Shown here piece by piece: positions 51,321-61,011 of a stretch of DNA of 64,000 bases (position 1 is its first letter; each line of letters opens with the position of its first letter). The notes below the pieces were generated by a model, which saw only the letters and a list, made by a program, of their open reading frames with translations, was not told where the DNA came from and ran no database searches. The translations under genes and the position numbers were made by a program. Source of the DNA: RGIG4034 sp045628945 (GTDB lineage Bacteria > Bacillota > Clostridia > Lachnospirales > Lachnospiraceae); the NCBI GenBank assembly GCA_045628945.1, contig JAZQQG010000024.1:52399-116398 (forward strand), written 5' to 3'.

Positions 51321-53663
51321 CTAATCCAGCTTCGGCACGGGGGTATTGGCATCCAGTTCCTCATCGGAAGGATCGTAATTTGCCTCCGCCTCTGCTTTTT
51401 CTGCCTTCTTCTTGGCATATGCTTTTTTCTCAGCTGCGGACATCTCCGAACCGTCCGGATTAAATCCGGCTTCGGCCATACGATCGGCAACCTTCTCCGG
51501 AACAATCAGGCTCTTGTACTTCGGGTAGTACTTTTCGAGGGTTGCGTAGTAGTCGTTTTCGCAGATCAGATCCGAGATGTTGAAACGGTTCTTCACTTCC
51601 TTCTTGACCGCCGAAACATACTCATCCGTGCAATCGTCGGTGAACTTCACAAGCTTACCGCTTGAAGCGTTGTAGGAGCACTTATCGGTAATGAAGGAAC
51701 GGTTGTTGAACATAACAAGTGGCTCGCAATCCGAAAGAATATCACGGCCCACCAGCAAACGGGAATCGTACTCCAATCCCAGGAGATTGGAAATGGTGGG
51801 AAGAATATCGATGGAGCTGCACAGTTTATCGACCTGAACCGGCTCGTCCATAGCGGCCGACCAGACAATCAGTGTATTCTCATACCACTCAAAGTTGCCT
51901 TCCAGCGTGCGTCCCGACAGCTCGTCGCAGACCTCCTTATCATCATAAGGAACATGGTCGGCGGACAGAACAATCACCGTATGGTCGGCAAGGCCCGTAT
52001 CGTACAGATAATCCACCAGGCGGGTCATCGCCTTCTCCAGCTCATACTGACAGGCAAGATATGCTTTTACGTGGTCGGAATAACCGGTATTGGCAAAAAC
52101 ATCCTTGTTCTTCTTCGACATGGCATTACCGGAGAAATTATACTGCATGTGGCCGCTGACGGACATGTAGTAGGTATAGAACGGTTCGCTGTCATAGTAA
52201 TCGAAGAAGGTCGTCTCAATCAAATAATCATCCGACTGCGGCCAGAACTGTTTGCCCGAGCTGTAGCGCTGCGGCTCCCAGCCGTTGCCGACACCCACCC
52301 AGGTAAGTCCCATATTCGTGTGGGAAAGGTTTCTTCCGTAATAGGTGTAACTGTTATTATGATAACCCACCGTTGCATAGCCAAGCTTCGCAAGCTGCGT
52401 CGGCAGACAGAACATCATGGAATTCCCCTGACTACCGGTCTTCTTCATACTCAGATACGAGTTCGAAGGCGTCAATCCGGTCAGGTTCGCATACTCACCG
52501 GCGATGGTGGACCCATACCAGAGAGGCGTATAGAAATTATTGAAAACGAAACCGTTATTCGCCATCATGGACATCGTCGGGAAATACTCTTCCGAAAGAC
52601 AACCGCCCCAGAAGCCCTCCGCCGAGATGAAGATGACATTGAAGCCCTCGAAGATTCCGGTATACTCATTGGTCTTCGTCGGGGTAACGCCCTTAAAATA
52701 TTCATTTAACTTTTTTAAGTTCTTATCATTCGTTGCCGCAAGCAGTTCATCGAAGTCAATGTCCATAACGTTGTACGGCTTCTTGGGCACTGCCTCAACC
52801 TGCACAACCTCGCCCGTATCGGGATCCACCTCTGTTACGATATCACTGCCGGAGGAATTGCCGTCGGCTTCGTTCATCGCCGCCTGCCAGTCCTCGTTGC
52901 CGTTGAAAACATCGGTATTTTCAATATCCTGAGCGCCCTTATACTTAATTCCCAGCATGACGCCGAAGTCCTGAAGCGACGCCTGAGGCACGCCTAACTT
53001 CTGTACCGCCATGTCGATGGACGTATTCTCACGGAATACATCGTAAGCCGAGTACATGGAGTGATCCATCAGCATAATCAGGAACACACCCAATACGTAG
53101 ACACCCGCGCAGGAGGTAAATGCAATCAGCGAAAGAATCAAATTCTTGCGCTTATAATCCACATGACGCTTTAATGGGGTAAACCACAAGGCAATCGGTG
53201 CCAGTTCCAAAAGAATCAGCACCAGATTCTCCAGAATATTTTTGATAATGGTATCCATGAAGTCAAGAGCCTGCCCCGCAACACCGCCCATGGCGGATAA
53301 AGACAGATAGTTCTGGAATACGCCCTTATAAACCGTCTGCGTACAATAATAGATACCGCATACAATCGTAAGAAGGATACTTACCACACGGCTGGCTTTA
53401 TTCGGAAGCAACGAGATCAGAAATCCGAACAGGCCACCGAAGGCCGCCGTAAAGAGAATGCTTCCGATCATATCCGCTTCCACCTTATGGAAGCTGAAGA
53501 TATGGAACATAATCTCCATATACACCAGAATGGCCGCCGTTACAAAAGGCAGATACACCTTTTTTCCGGTATCCTTACGTTCATCGTCAAACACATCACG
53601 AAGATCCCGCTTCACAACCATCTTCTGAAACGGATTGTCTTCGTCAACACGTCTCCTACTCAT
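51321..53663 (-). CDS. LTA-synthase-like sulfatase (alkaline phosphatase superfamily)
   Basis: A 780-aa membrane enzyme: about five N-terminal hydrophobic segments (residues about 35-210), then a large extracytoplasmic sulfatase-fold domain (about 330-640). Active-site parts: NVIFISAEGFWGGCL (metal site), YGSTIAGEYANLTGL (likely nucleophile Thr/Ser), and VIVLSADHVPYDDKE (metal site). This is the layout of lipoteichoic acid synthases, which transfer glycerol phosphate units. The C-terminal tail is charged and Lys/Glu-rich. It lies 11 bp downstream of gatB but codes for an unrelated function; the terminator follows. Confidence 0.82.
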   Translation of the reverse strand: MSRRRVDEDNPFQKMVVKRDLRDVFDDERKDTGKKVYLPFVTAAILVYMEIMFHIFSFHKVEADMIGSILFTAAFGGLFGFLISLLPNKASRVVSILLTIVCGIYYCTQTVYKGVFQNYLSLSAMGGVAGQALDFMDTIIKNILENLVLILLELAPIALWFTPLKRHVDYKRKNLILSLIAFTSCAGVYVLGVFLIMLMDHSMYSAYDVFRENTSIDMAVQKLGVPQASLQDFGVMLGIKYKGAQDIENTDVFNGNEDWQAAMNEADGNSSGSDIVTEVDPDTGEVVQVEAVPKKPYNVMDIDFDELLAATNDKNLKKLNEYFKGVTPTKTNEYTGIFEGFNVIFISAEGFWGGCLSEEYFPTMSMMANNGFVFNNFYTPLWYGSTIAGEYANLTGLTPSNSYLSMKKTGSQGNSMMFCLPTQLAKLGYATVGYHNNSYTYYGRNLSHTNMGLTWVGVGNGWEPQRYSSGKQFWPQSDDYLIETTFFDYYDSEPFYTYYMSVSGHMQYNFSGNAMSKKNKDVFANTGYSDHVKAYLACQYELEKAMTRLVDYLYDTGLADHTVIVLSADHVPYDDKEVCDELSGRTLEGNFEWYENTLIVWSAAMDEPVQVDKLCSSIDILPTISNLLGLEYDSRLLVGRDILSDCEPLVMFNNRSFITDKCSYNASSGKLVKFTDDCTDEYVSAVKKEVKNRFNISDLICENDYYATLEKYYPKYKSLIVPEKVADRMAEAGFNPDGSEMSAAEKKAYAKKKAEKAEAEANYDPSDEELDANTPVPKLD

Positions 53664-53674
53664 AGCTTACTCCT

Positions 53675-55111
53675 CTACTGCAATAATTCCTTCAACATAC
53701 TGTTCACTGCACCGGGCTCTGCTTTGCCCTTCATGGCCTTCATGGTCTGGCCGACCAGGAAGCCGATGGCCTTCTCCTTACCGCTCTTATAGTCGGCAAC
53801 GGACTGTGGATTGTCGGCAATCACCTGCTCAACCACCGCACGAAGCGCACCCTCGTCATGAACCGTTTTTAACCCCTTCTCTTCTACATACGCATCCGGG
53901 TCGATATTTTCACTGAACATTACCTCAAAAACTTCCTTGGCAACGCTGGAATTAATTGCCTTACTCTCGGTTAACTGAATGAGTTTCGCAAGATTCTCCG
54001 GGGAAAAGAGAATATCCTCGGGATCCATCTCTTTTTCCTTGCACAGACGAAGCGTCTCCACCATTAACCAGTTGGATACCTTTTTCGGCTGATTGCAAAG
54101 AGCAGTGGTCTCTTCAAAGAGGTCCGCCATCTTCTTGGAAGAAGTCAGAATATCAATATCATAGGCCGGAAGATCATACTCCTTGGCATAACGCTCCATC
54201 TTGGCATCGCGGAACTCCGGCTGACGATCCAGAACCTCCTGAATCCAGGCATCACTGATATGAATCGGCATCAGATCGGGATCCGGGAAATAACGATAAT
54301 CCTGCGCGTCCTCTTTGCTTCTCATGGCATAGGAATACTCCTTGTCGTCATTCCAACGACGAGTCTCCTGGGTTACCCCCTCGCCGGACTCAATGAGGTC
54401 GATCTGACGATTCTTCTCATTTTCGATTGCACGGGAGATGGCTTTGAAGGAATTCAGGTTCTTCATCTCGGTACGGGTACCGAACTTCGTCTCCCCGACC
54501 TCACGAACGGAAAGGTTTACGTCGGCACGCATACTGCCTTCCTGAAGCTTGCAATCGGAAGCGCCCAGATACTGAATAATCAGACGCAACTTCTCCAGGT
54601 AAGCAATTACCTCATCCGCACTTCTCATATCGGGCTCACTTACAATCTCAATCAAAGGTACACCGGAACGGTTAAAATCCACCAGGGAGCAATCGCCCCA
54701 CTCATCATGAACCAGCTTACCGGCATCCTCTTCCATATGAATTTCATGAATACGAACCTGCTTCTTACCGCCGTCCGCCGTCTCAATCTCAACATAGCCG
54801 TTACGGCAGATAGGGAGATAGAGCTGCGAAATCTGGTAATTCTGCGGATTATCGGGATAGAAATAGTTCTTACGGTCGAACTTGCAATTCTTCGTGATAT
54901 CGCAGTTCGTTGCCAGTCCCACGCTCATGGCGTATTCCACCACCTGCTTATTTAACACGGGAAGGGAACCGGGCATACCGGTACACACAGGGCAGGTATG
55001 GGAGTTGGGTGATCCACCGAAGGCAGTAGAACAACCACAGAAGATTTTAGTCTTGGTTGCCAGTTCTACGTGAACTTCCAGACCAATGACAACTTCATAT
55101 TCTTTTGACAT
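53675..55111 (-). CDS. gatB: Asp/Glu-tRNA amidotransferase subunit B
   Basis: A 478-aa GatB. Motifs: YEVVIGLEVHVELATKTKIFCGC and FGGSPNSHTCPVCTGMPGSLPVLN with the zinc-binding Cys at about residues 26, 28, 41 and 44; VDFNRSGVPLIEIVSEPD; RTEMKNLNSF. It is the kinase and tRNA-binding subunit that activates misacylated Asp-tRNA-Asn or Glu-tRNA-Gln. Fourth gene of the aspS-gatC-gatA-gatB run; 17 bp downstream of gatA. Confidence 0.96.
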   Translation of the reverse strand: MSKEYEVVIGLEVHVELATKTKIFCGCSTAFGGSPNSHTCPVCTGMPGSLPVLNKQVVEYAMSVGLATNCDITKNCKFDRKNYFYPDNPQNYQISQLYLPICRNGYVEIETADGGKKQVRIHEIHMEEDAGKLVHDEWGDCSLVDFNRSGVPLIEIVSEPDMRSADEVIAYLEKLRLIIQYLGASDCKLQEGSMRADVNLSVREVGETKFGTRTEMKNLNSFKAISRAIENEKNRQIDLIESGEGVTQETRRWNDDKEYSYAMRSKEDAQDYRYFPDPDLMPIHISDAWIQEVLDRQPEFRDAKMERYAKEYDLPAYDIDILTSSKKMADLFEETTALCNQPKKVSNWLMVETLRLCKEKEMDPEDILFSPENLAKLIQLTESKAINSSVAKEVFEVMFSENIDPDAYVEEKGLKTVHDEGALRAVVEQVIADNPQSVADYKSGKEKAIGFLVGQTMKAMKGKAEPGAVNSMLKELLQ

Positions 55112-55128
55112 CGTTGTATCCCCCTTCC

Positions 55129-56589
55129 TTAGACTTCCGGTGCGGCACCGAAGTCGCCGCGGGACTGTTCATAACTGTATGCTGCACGAATCAACGTCTT
55201 CTCCTTGAAGCAATCCGCAAGAAGCTGTAAGCCCACCGGCATACCGCTTGCGTCCTTACCGCAGGGAACGCTGATGCCGGGAAGACCGGCCAGGTTCACG
55301 GAGATGGTAAAGATATCGCTTAAGTACATCTTAATGGGGTCGGAAAGCGAGCTGCCAAGCTTGGGAGCAGTGGTAGGGGCCGCAGGACCTGCAATAATAT
55401 CGAAGCGTGCAAACGCATCGTCGAAGGCCTTCTTAATCAGAGCCTTAACCTTCAGGGCTTTCAGGTAGTATGCATCGTAGTAACCGCTGCTAAGTACAAA
55501 GGAGCCTAACATAATACGACGCTTCACCTCAGGGCCGAAGCCTTCGGAACGGGTCTTCTTATACATGTTATGAAGTCCGTTGTAATCTGCTGTACGATAA
55601 CCGTACTTCACGCCGTCAAAACGCTCCAGGTTGGAGCTTGCCTCTGCTGCGGCAATGGTGTAGTAGGTAGGAATCGCATAATCCACCAGATCCAGATCGA
55701 ATTCTTCTACGATGGCACCCTTGGAGCGAAGTACCTCTAAAGCCTCCAGGATATTCTTTTTTACATCCGGATCGACACCGTCGGAGACATACGCCTTGGG
55801 AACACCGATACGAAGTCCCTTCACATCATCCACCAGTGCGGTCGTGTAATCGGTCTCCAGATTCTTGGCAGAGGTTGAATCCTTATCATCATGACCGGCA
55901 ATCGTTTCCATAATGGTTGCACAGTCGGTAACATCCTTACAAAGCGGTCCGATCTGGTCCAAGCTCGAGCCATAGGCAATCAGACCGTAACGGGATACGG
56001 TTCCGTAGGTCGGCTTCAGACCGACTACGCCACAATAGGAAGCCGGCTGACGAATGGAGCCGCCGGTATCACTGCCGAGGGCGTAGAAGCATTCCTCTGC
56101 TGCAACGGCTGCGGCAGAACCGCCGGAGGATCCCCCCGGTACATGCTCGGGATTCCAGGGATTCTTTGTCACGCCATAGTACGAGGTCTCCGTCGTACTA
56201 CCCATGGCAAACTCATCCATATTGGTTTTACCCAAAAGAATCGCTCCTGCTGCCTGCAGTTTCTCCACTGCGGTAGAGGAAAAGGTCGGCACGAAGTTCT
56301 CCAGAATCTTGGAGGAACAGGTCGTGAGCGTTCCTTCGGTACACATATTATCCTTAATTGCCACCGGCACACCGGCCAGGGGAGAAGTAAGTTCTCCGGC
56401 ATCAATTTTCTGCTGAATGAGATCGGCCTGCTTCAGGGCTTCTTCACGGGTTACGGTCACATAGCAATGAAGATTGCTCTCCTTCTTGTCCATCTTGGCA
56501 AGAACCGCTTCAACGGCTTCTCTGCAGGTCACTTCATGAGCCTTAATCTTACGGCCCAATTCCACTGCGGTTAATTTAATGATATCCAT
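55129..56589 (-). CDS. gatA: Asp/Glu-tRNA amidotransferase subunit A
   Basis: A 486-aa amidase-signature protein. The Ser-cisSer-Lys triad is visible: VPVAIKDNM (Lys about 78), PGGSSGGSAAAVAA and YALGSDTGGSIRQPASYCG. It hydrolyses glutamine to feed ammonia to GatB. ATG at 56589 is chosen over the GTG at 56598: AAGGTG lies 6 nt before it. It follows gatC after 29 bp. Confidence 0.96.
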   Translation of the reverse strand: MDIIKLTAVELGRKIKAHEVTCREAVEAVLAKMDKKESNLHCYVTVTREEALKQADLIQQKIDAGELTSPLAGVPVAIKDNMCTEGTLTTCSSKILENFVPTFSSTAVEKLQAAGAILLGKTNMDEFAMGSTTETSYYGVTKNPWNPEHVPGGSSGGSAAAVAAEECFYALGSDTGGSIRQPASYCGVVGLKPTYGTVSRYGLIAYGSSLDQIGPLCKDVTDCATIMETIAGHDDKDSTSAKNLETDYTTALVDDVKGLRIGVPKAYVSDGVDPDVKKNILEALEVLRSKGAIVEEFDLDLVDYAIPTYYTIAAAEASSNLERFDGVKYGYRTADYNGLHNMYKKTRSEGFGPEVKRRIMLGSFVLSSGYYDAYYLKALKVKALIKKAFDDAFARFDIIAGPAAPTTAPKLGSSLSDPIKMYLSDIFTISVNLAGLPGISVPCGKDASGMPVGLQLLADCFKEKTLIRAAYSYEQSRGDFGAAPEV

Positions 56590-56618
56590 ACTGATCACCT
56601 TTCAATCCTTACCGGTAC

Positions 56619-56912
56619 TTATTCCACGGTAATGGGAACTACAAATGCATCGTCTTTTTCCTCAGGCGCATTCGCCAGAGTTAATTCATGGTCATCGCCG
56701 TTCGTTACAACATCCTCACGGAATACGTTGTCCGAAGCAAACACATGACTCATAGGCTCGATGCCGTCGGTATTCAGTTCACCAAGTTTGTCGATATAGT
56801 CCAACATACGCGCCATATCGGACTTCGCCTGCTCTTTTTCTTCCTCCGACAATTCAAGCTTGGCAAGGATGCCTACATACTCGATTGTCTCATCACTGAT
56901 TACATTCGCCAT
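56619..56912 (-). CDS. gatC: Asp/Glu-tRNA amidotransferase subunit C
   Basis: A 97-aa GatC, the small helper subunit that wraps around GatA. It starts MANVISDETIEYVGILAKLELSEEEKEQAKSDMARMLDYIDKL, the family pattern, and ends with the conserved VRED-like segment FREDVVTNGDD. Only a weak AAGAGTG precedes the ATG. It lies 70 bp after aspS, suggesting one transcript from the T-box leader. Confidence 0.93.
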   Translation of the reverse strand: MANVISDETIEYVGILAKLELSEEEKEQAKSDMARMLDYIDKLGELNTDGIEPMSHVFASDNVFREDVVTNGDDHELTLANAPEEKDDAFVVPITVE

Positions 56913-56982
56913 ACTGTTCTACACTCTTTCTTATGCGACACGAAGGAAGCTGTCCGATCGGACCGCTTCCTCCGCGAATTGA

Positions 56983-58728
56983 TTAGTCACGAACCTTAAT
57001 ATGAACTTCACGAAGCTGAAGCTCGGTTACCTCGTTCGGAGCGCCACACATCAGATCCTGTGCGGAACCGCTCATCGGGAAAGGAATAATCTCACGGATG
57101 TTTTCCTCGTTACGAAGCAACATAATCATACGATCCACGCCGGGTGCCATACCTGCATGAGGGGGAGCACCGAACTGGAATGCATTGTAAAGTGCACCAA
57201 ACTTGTTCTTCAGTACCTCTTCATCATAGCCGGCGATCTTGAAGGCCTCGACCATGATCTGCATATCGTGGTTACGAACCGCACCGGAGGATAACTCAAC
57301 ACCGTTACATACGATATCGTACTGGTATGCTAGGATATTCAACGGGTCATCATTCTTGAGCGCATCCAGACCACCCTGCGGCATGGAGAAAGGATTATGA
57401 GTGAAGCCAATCTTCTTTTCTTCCTCATCATACTCGTACATCGGGAAATCGTTGATGTAGCAGAAACGATATGCGTTCTTCTCAATCAGGTCAAGCTTCT
57501 CACCAAGCTCGGTACGAATCTGACCTGCAAAAAGGTTTGCTCTTGCTTCTTTGTCTGCGATGAAGAAAATGGTATCTCCTGCCTTGAGTCCTGCAAGAGT
57601 GGCAATCTCCGTCTTCATATCATCGGGAATAAACTTGTCAATGGGTCCCTTATAGCTTAAGTCTTCCATTACCTCTAAGTAGCCAAGACCACCCATTCCG
57701 ATGGAGGTGGCAAATTTCAGTAACTTCTCATGGAAGCCCTTGGACATCTGAGAATGTACATTGATGGCACGAACCGTCTTGCCGTGGAAGGGCTTGAAGG
57801 TACATCTCTGGAAGAAATCGGTAACATCAATGATACGTAAAGGGTTACGAAGGTCGGGCTTATCGCTACCGAACTCCAACATCGCCTGCTTGTAGGAGAT
57901 TACGGGATAAGGCGCCTTGGTAACCTCATAGCCTTCGGGAGCGAACTTCTCGAAGGTTGCGGTCAATACTTCCTCACCAACCTTGAAGACATCCTCCTGG
58001 GTAGCGAAGCTCATCTCAAAGTCTAACTGGTAGAACTCTCCGGGAGAACGGTCTGCTCTTGCATCCTCATCACGGAAGCAGGGAGCAATCTGGAAATACT
58101 TATCAAAACCGGACACCATTAATAACTGCTTGTACTGCTGAGGTGCCTGGGGAAGCGCATAGAACTTACCCTTGTAACGACGGGAAGGAACGATGTAGTC
58201 TCTTGCACCCTCGGGGCTGGACGCACAAAGAATCGGAGTCTGAATCTCCATGAAGCCTAACTCATTCATCTTGCTACGCAAGAAATTGATGACATTCGTA
58301 CGGAAGATCATATTCTCCTTTACCTTCGCATTACGAAGATCCAGATAACGATACTTCAGACGTAAATCCTCACGAATCTCCTTACTGGTCATAACTTCAA
58401 AAGGAAGCGGACGGTATACCTTACCGAGAACGGTAACCTTGTGTGCCTCCACCTCTACGGTACCGGACTGAAGCTTCGGGTTGTAGGTTTCCTCATCACG
58501 CTTCTCCACCTTACCTTCAATGCTGATACAATCCTCTTTTACCAGACCGTCCAACAGAGTGGTATCTCTCATTACGACCTGAACCACACCGTACATATCA
58601 CGCAAATCCACGAAGGATACTCCGCCGTGGTCACGAATGTTTTCCACCCAGCCGGCAATTCTTAATTCCTGACCGATTTTGTCTTCCCCGATTTCATTCA
58701 GGGCAACGTCTCTGTAAATCGTACTCAT
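56983..58728 (-). CDS. aspS: Aspartyl-tRNA synthetase, bacterial type
   Basis: A 581-aa class II synthetase. Anticodon-binding OB domain at the N-terminus (HGGVSFVDLRDMYGVVQVV), class II motif 2 in FRDEDARADRSPGEFYQLDFEMSF, a bacterial GAD insert (about residues 300-410) and motif 3 (GVDRMIML) near the end. The ATG at 58728 follows GGAG at 6 nt; the longer frame would start inside the T-box leader. Cotranscription with gatCAB suggests a non-discriminating enzyme that also charges tRNA-Asn, but the key anticodon residues were not checked. Confidence 0.95.
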   Translation of the reverse strand: MSTIYRDVALNEIGEDKIGQELRIAGWVENIRDHGGVSFVDLRDMYGVVQVVMRDTTLLDGLVKEDCISIEGKVEKRDEETYNPKLQSGTVEVEAHKVTVLGKVYRPLPFEVMTSKEIREDLRLKYRYLDLRNAKVKENMIFRTNVINFLRSKMNELGFMEIQTPILCASSPEGARDYIVPSRRYKGKFYALPQAPQQYKQLLMVSGFDKYFQIAPCFRDEDARADRSPGEFYQLDFEMSFATQEDVFKVGEEVLTATFEKFAPEGYEVTKAPYPVISYKQAMLEFGSDKPDLRNPLRIIDVTDFFQRCTFKPFHGKTVRAINVHSQMSKGFHEKLLKFATSIGMGGLGYLEVMEDLSYKGPIDKFIPDDMKTEIATLAGLKAGDTIFFIADKEARANLFAGQIRTELGEKLDLIEKNAYRFCYINDFPMYEYDEEEKKIGFTHNPFSMPQGGLDALKNDDPLNILAYQYDIVCNGVELSSGAVRNHDMQIMVEAFKIAGYDEEVLKNKFGALYNAFQFGAPPHAGMAPGVDRMIMLLRNEENIREIIPFPMSGSAQDLMCGAPNEVTELQLREVHIKVRD

Positions 58729-58774
58729 CTTCTTCTCCTTATCATTCTTGTTGACTGTGCTTAACTCTCGGAAC

Positions 58775-59057
58775 AAAAAAATCCCGGAATGCCTCTCGAC
58801 ACTCCGGGACGGATATACTGTAGTATTCCGCGGTACCACCCGCATTGTATCCGCTACTGCGAATACCTCTCTATGGCTGTAACGAAGCCCAACGTCTGTC
58901 CCTACCCCGTTCCCGGCTCAAAACAGAAGCTCCGGAGCGTTCCCGCCGTAAGAATCTCTTACGTTATTCATGTCGTGACTAACGGCACTTGCAGTCGGTG
59001 ATGCCGTCTCCCTGAAGCCCTCCATGACACGAGTCTCCTTCATTGCCTATTCATATC
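58775..59057 (-). promoter_or_regulatory. T-box leader of aspS-gatCAB
   Basis: The minus strand carries the T-box core GGGTGGTACCGCG (58829-58841) in an antiterminator, followed by a terminator with arms TCCCGGAGTG/CATTCCGGGA (58782-58809) and TTTTTTT. Upstream, a Stem I region includes the AGGGAGAC and GACTGCAAG terminal-loop-like segments. An uncharged cognate tRNA would stabilise the antiterminator and switch on aspS and gatCAB. The specifier codon is not certain: GAC (Asp, 58972-58974) or AAC (Asn, 58963-58965) are both candidates. Confidence 0.92.
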
Positions 59058-59063
59058 AGTGGT

Positions 59064-59092
59064 ATCCTATCACACACCCGGGAAAAAAGCAA
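59064..59092 (-). promoter_or_regulatory. Promoter of the T-box leader
   Basis: TTGCTT (59087-59092) and TAGGAT (59064-59069) on the minus strand, 17 bp apart. Confidence 0.6.
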
Positions 59093-59134
59093 GATTGTTT
59101 CACGCCGGATGTATGGTTTTTTGCGCAGAAACGA

Positions 59135-60196
59135 TTACTTGGACTTCAATTCCTTCCACAGCTCGTTGTAGTAGTCTAACATCTCCTCATCGCAGGTGGT
59201 GTTTAACTGGCTGCGATCCAGAATCTCCTGGGTAGGAACGTAGTTCTCGTCATTACGAATCTCCTCATCCATTGCCTCAATGACCTTTACGTTGGGAGTG
59301 GAGTAGTAGATGTAGTCGAAGTTCATCTGTGCAACATCCTCACGCATTAAGAAGTCAAGCCACTTCTCTGCAAGGTCCTGATTATCGCACTGCTTGGTGA
59401 TTCCCCAGCAATCGATCCAGAGGTTGGTTCCTTCCTCGGGAACAGCGAATGCAAGATTCGGGTTACCGCTCTCCTCGATGCCCCATACCGCATCACCGGA
59501 GTAGATAACGCCCATGGTCGCATTGCCGGCAATAATCTCGTCCTTCGTCTCATCTACGAGGTATGCCTGCACCAGCTTCTTCTGGTCGAGAAGAAGCTTA
59601 TGTGCCTCCTTAATCTCGTCCTTGTTGGTGGAGTTGATATCATAGCCCAAGTAGCACATTGCTACCATGTAAGCGTCACGAACGGAGTTCATCATAATAA
59701 TCTCGCCGTCGTACTTCTTGTCGAAGATGGCAGACCAGCTGGTAAGCTCACCGCCGTCCACCTTCGTCTTATCGTACATAATGCCGATGGTTCCGTAGAA
59801 ATACGGGATAATGAACTGGTTATTTGCATCGAAATTCTTCGCAAGCCCCCAGTAGGTATCCCCGATATTGTCAATGTACTGCATATTGTCACGGTTAAAT
59901 GCAACCAGCTCGTTCTCATTAATCAGACGCTGTAACATGTAATCGGAGGTACATACCACATCATACTTAATGGAACCGGCCTTGTACTTCGAGTAGAGAA
60001 TCTCGGGAGTCGTTGCCTCCTCGTACTTTACCTTAACACCGTATTCCTTCTCGAACATCTTGATTACATCCGGATCGATGTAGTTACCGTAATTGAACAC
60101 GGTCAGAGTCGGCTTCTTGGAACCGCATCCGCCAAGAACCAGGCACTCTAAAATCATTACCACACTCAGTAACAGTACAACTAATTTCTTCTTCAT
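59135..60196 (-). CDS. potD: Polyamine ABC transporter substrate-binding lipoprotein
   Basis: A 353-aa lipoprotein: basic N-terminus, hydrophobic stretch, and lipobox LGGC (Cys about residue 24). The mature part starts KPTLTVFNYGNYIDPDVIKMFEKEYGVKVKYEEATTPEILYSK, the pattern of PotD/PotF, and includes VPEEGTNLWIDCWGI (the polyamine-site Asp/Trp area). It captures spermidine/putrescine outside the membrane. Last gene of the operon potA-potB-potC-potD, 26 bp after potC. Confidence 0.92.
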   Translation of the reverse strand: MKKKLVVLLLSVVMILECLVLGGCGSKKPTLTVFNYGNYIDPDVIKMFEKEYGVKVKYEEATTPEILYSKYKAGSIKYDVVCTSDYMLQRLINENELVAFNRDNMQYIDNIGDTYWGLAKNFDANNQFIIPYFYGTIGIMYDKTKVDGGELTSWSAIFDKKYDGEIIMMNSVRDAYMVAMCYLGYDINSTNKDEIKEAHKLLLDQKKLVQAYLVDETKDEIIAGNATMGVIYSGDAVWGIEESGNPNLAFAVPEEGTNLWIDCWGITKQCDNQDLAEKWLDFLMREDVAQMNFDYIYYSTPNVKVIEAMDEEIRNDENYVPTQEILDRSQLNTTCDEEMLDYYNELWKELKSK

Positions 60197-60222
60197 TTCT
60201 TCTTACTACCTCTTGATTTCAA

Positions 60223-61011
60223 TTATTTTTTCCGAACAGTGTCGGGAACCTCCTTCTTACCGGTAATGTTGGACAGAACCAGTACAACCAGAACCACTAA
60301 GAAAAGGATGGTGGACAGCGCATACATCTCAGGCTTAATGCCTCGTTTGATCTGTCCGTATATAACGGTTGAAAGCGTATTCACGCCTGCACCTCGGGTG
60401 AAATAGGTGATGATGAAGTCATCCATGGACATCGTCATCGCAAGCAGGAAACCGGACACGATTCCGGGTTTGATAATCGGGATAATAACCTTCACAAATG
60501 CCTTCACGGTTCCTGCGCCAAGATCTCTTGCGGCTTCATAGACATTCACATCAATCTGTTGAAGCTTCGGAAGCACACTTAAGATTACATAGGGAATGTT
60601 GAAGGTCACATGGGCAATCAGCATCGTCGTATAACCAAGCGGCAGGAATCTTACGAAAAAGAGCATCATCGCAATACCGGTTACGATATCCGCATTTAAC
60701 ATCGGAATATTCGTCGCTCCCAACACAATCTGGAAGTGGCGTTTCTTCATGGCATCGATTCCCACGGCACCAAGCAATCCGATGACGGTTGCAAGCACCG
60801 CTGACAGAATCGCCAGGGAAAGAGTGGTCCAGAGTGCCGTCATAATCTGGTCATTGTCAAATAACGTCTTATACCAGTCCAAGGTAAAGCCGCCCCACTT
60901 CGCGCGGGATTTTGACTTGTTGAAGCTTAACACAATCAGCACGGCAATGGGCGCATACAGAAACAGGACCATGAGAGCAATATACAGTTTGGAGAATATT
61001 CTTTTTACCAT
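60223..61011 (-). CDS. potC: Polyamine ABC transporter permease PotC
   Basis: A 262-aa permease with about six membrane segments and the binding-protein-dependent inner-membrane EAA loop YEAARDLGAGTVKAFVKVIIPIIKPGI (about residues 170-195). Partner of PotB in the channel. It overlaps the 3' end of potB by a few bases, indicating translational coupling. Confidence 0.92.
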   Translation of the reverse strand: MVKRIFSKLYIALMVLFLYAPIAVLIVLSFNKSKSRAKWGGFTLDWYKTLFDNDQIMTALWTTLSLAILSAVLATVIGLLGAVGIDAMKKRHFQIVLGATNIPMLNADIVTGIAMMLFFVRFLPLGYTTMLIAHVTFNIPYVILSVLPKLQQIDVNVYEAARDLGAGTVKAFVKVIIPIIKPGIVSGFLLAMTMSMDDFIITYFTRGAGVNTLSTVIYGQIKRGIKPEMYALSTILFLVVLVVLVLSNITGKKEVPDTVRKK

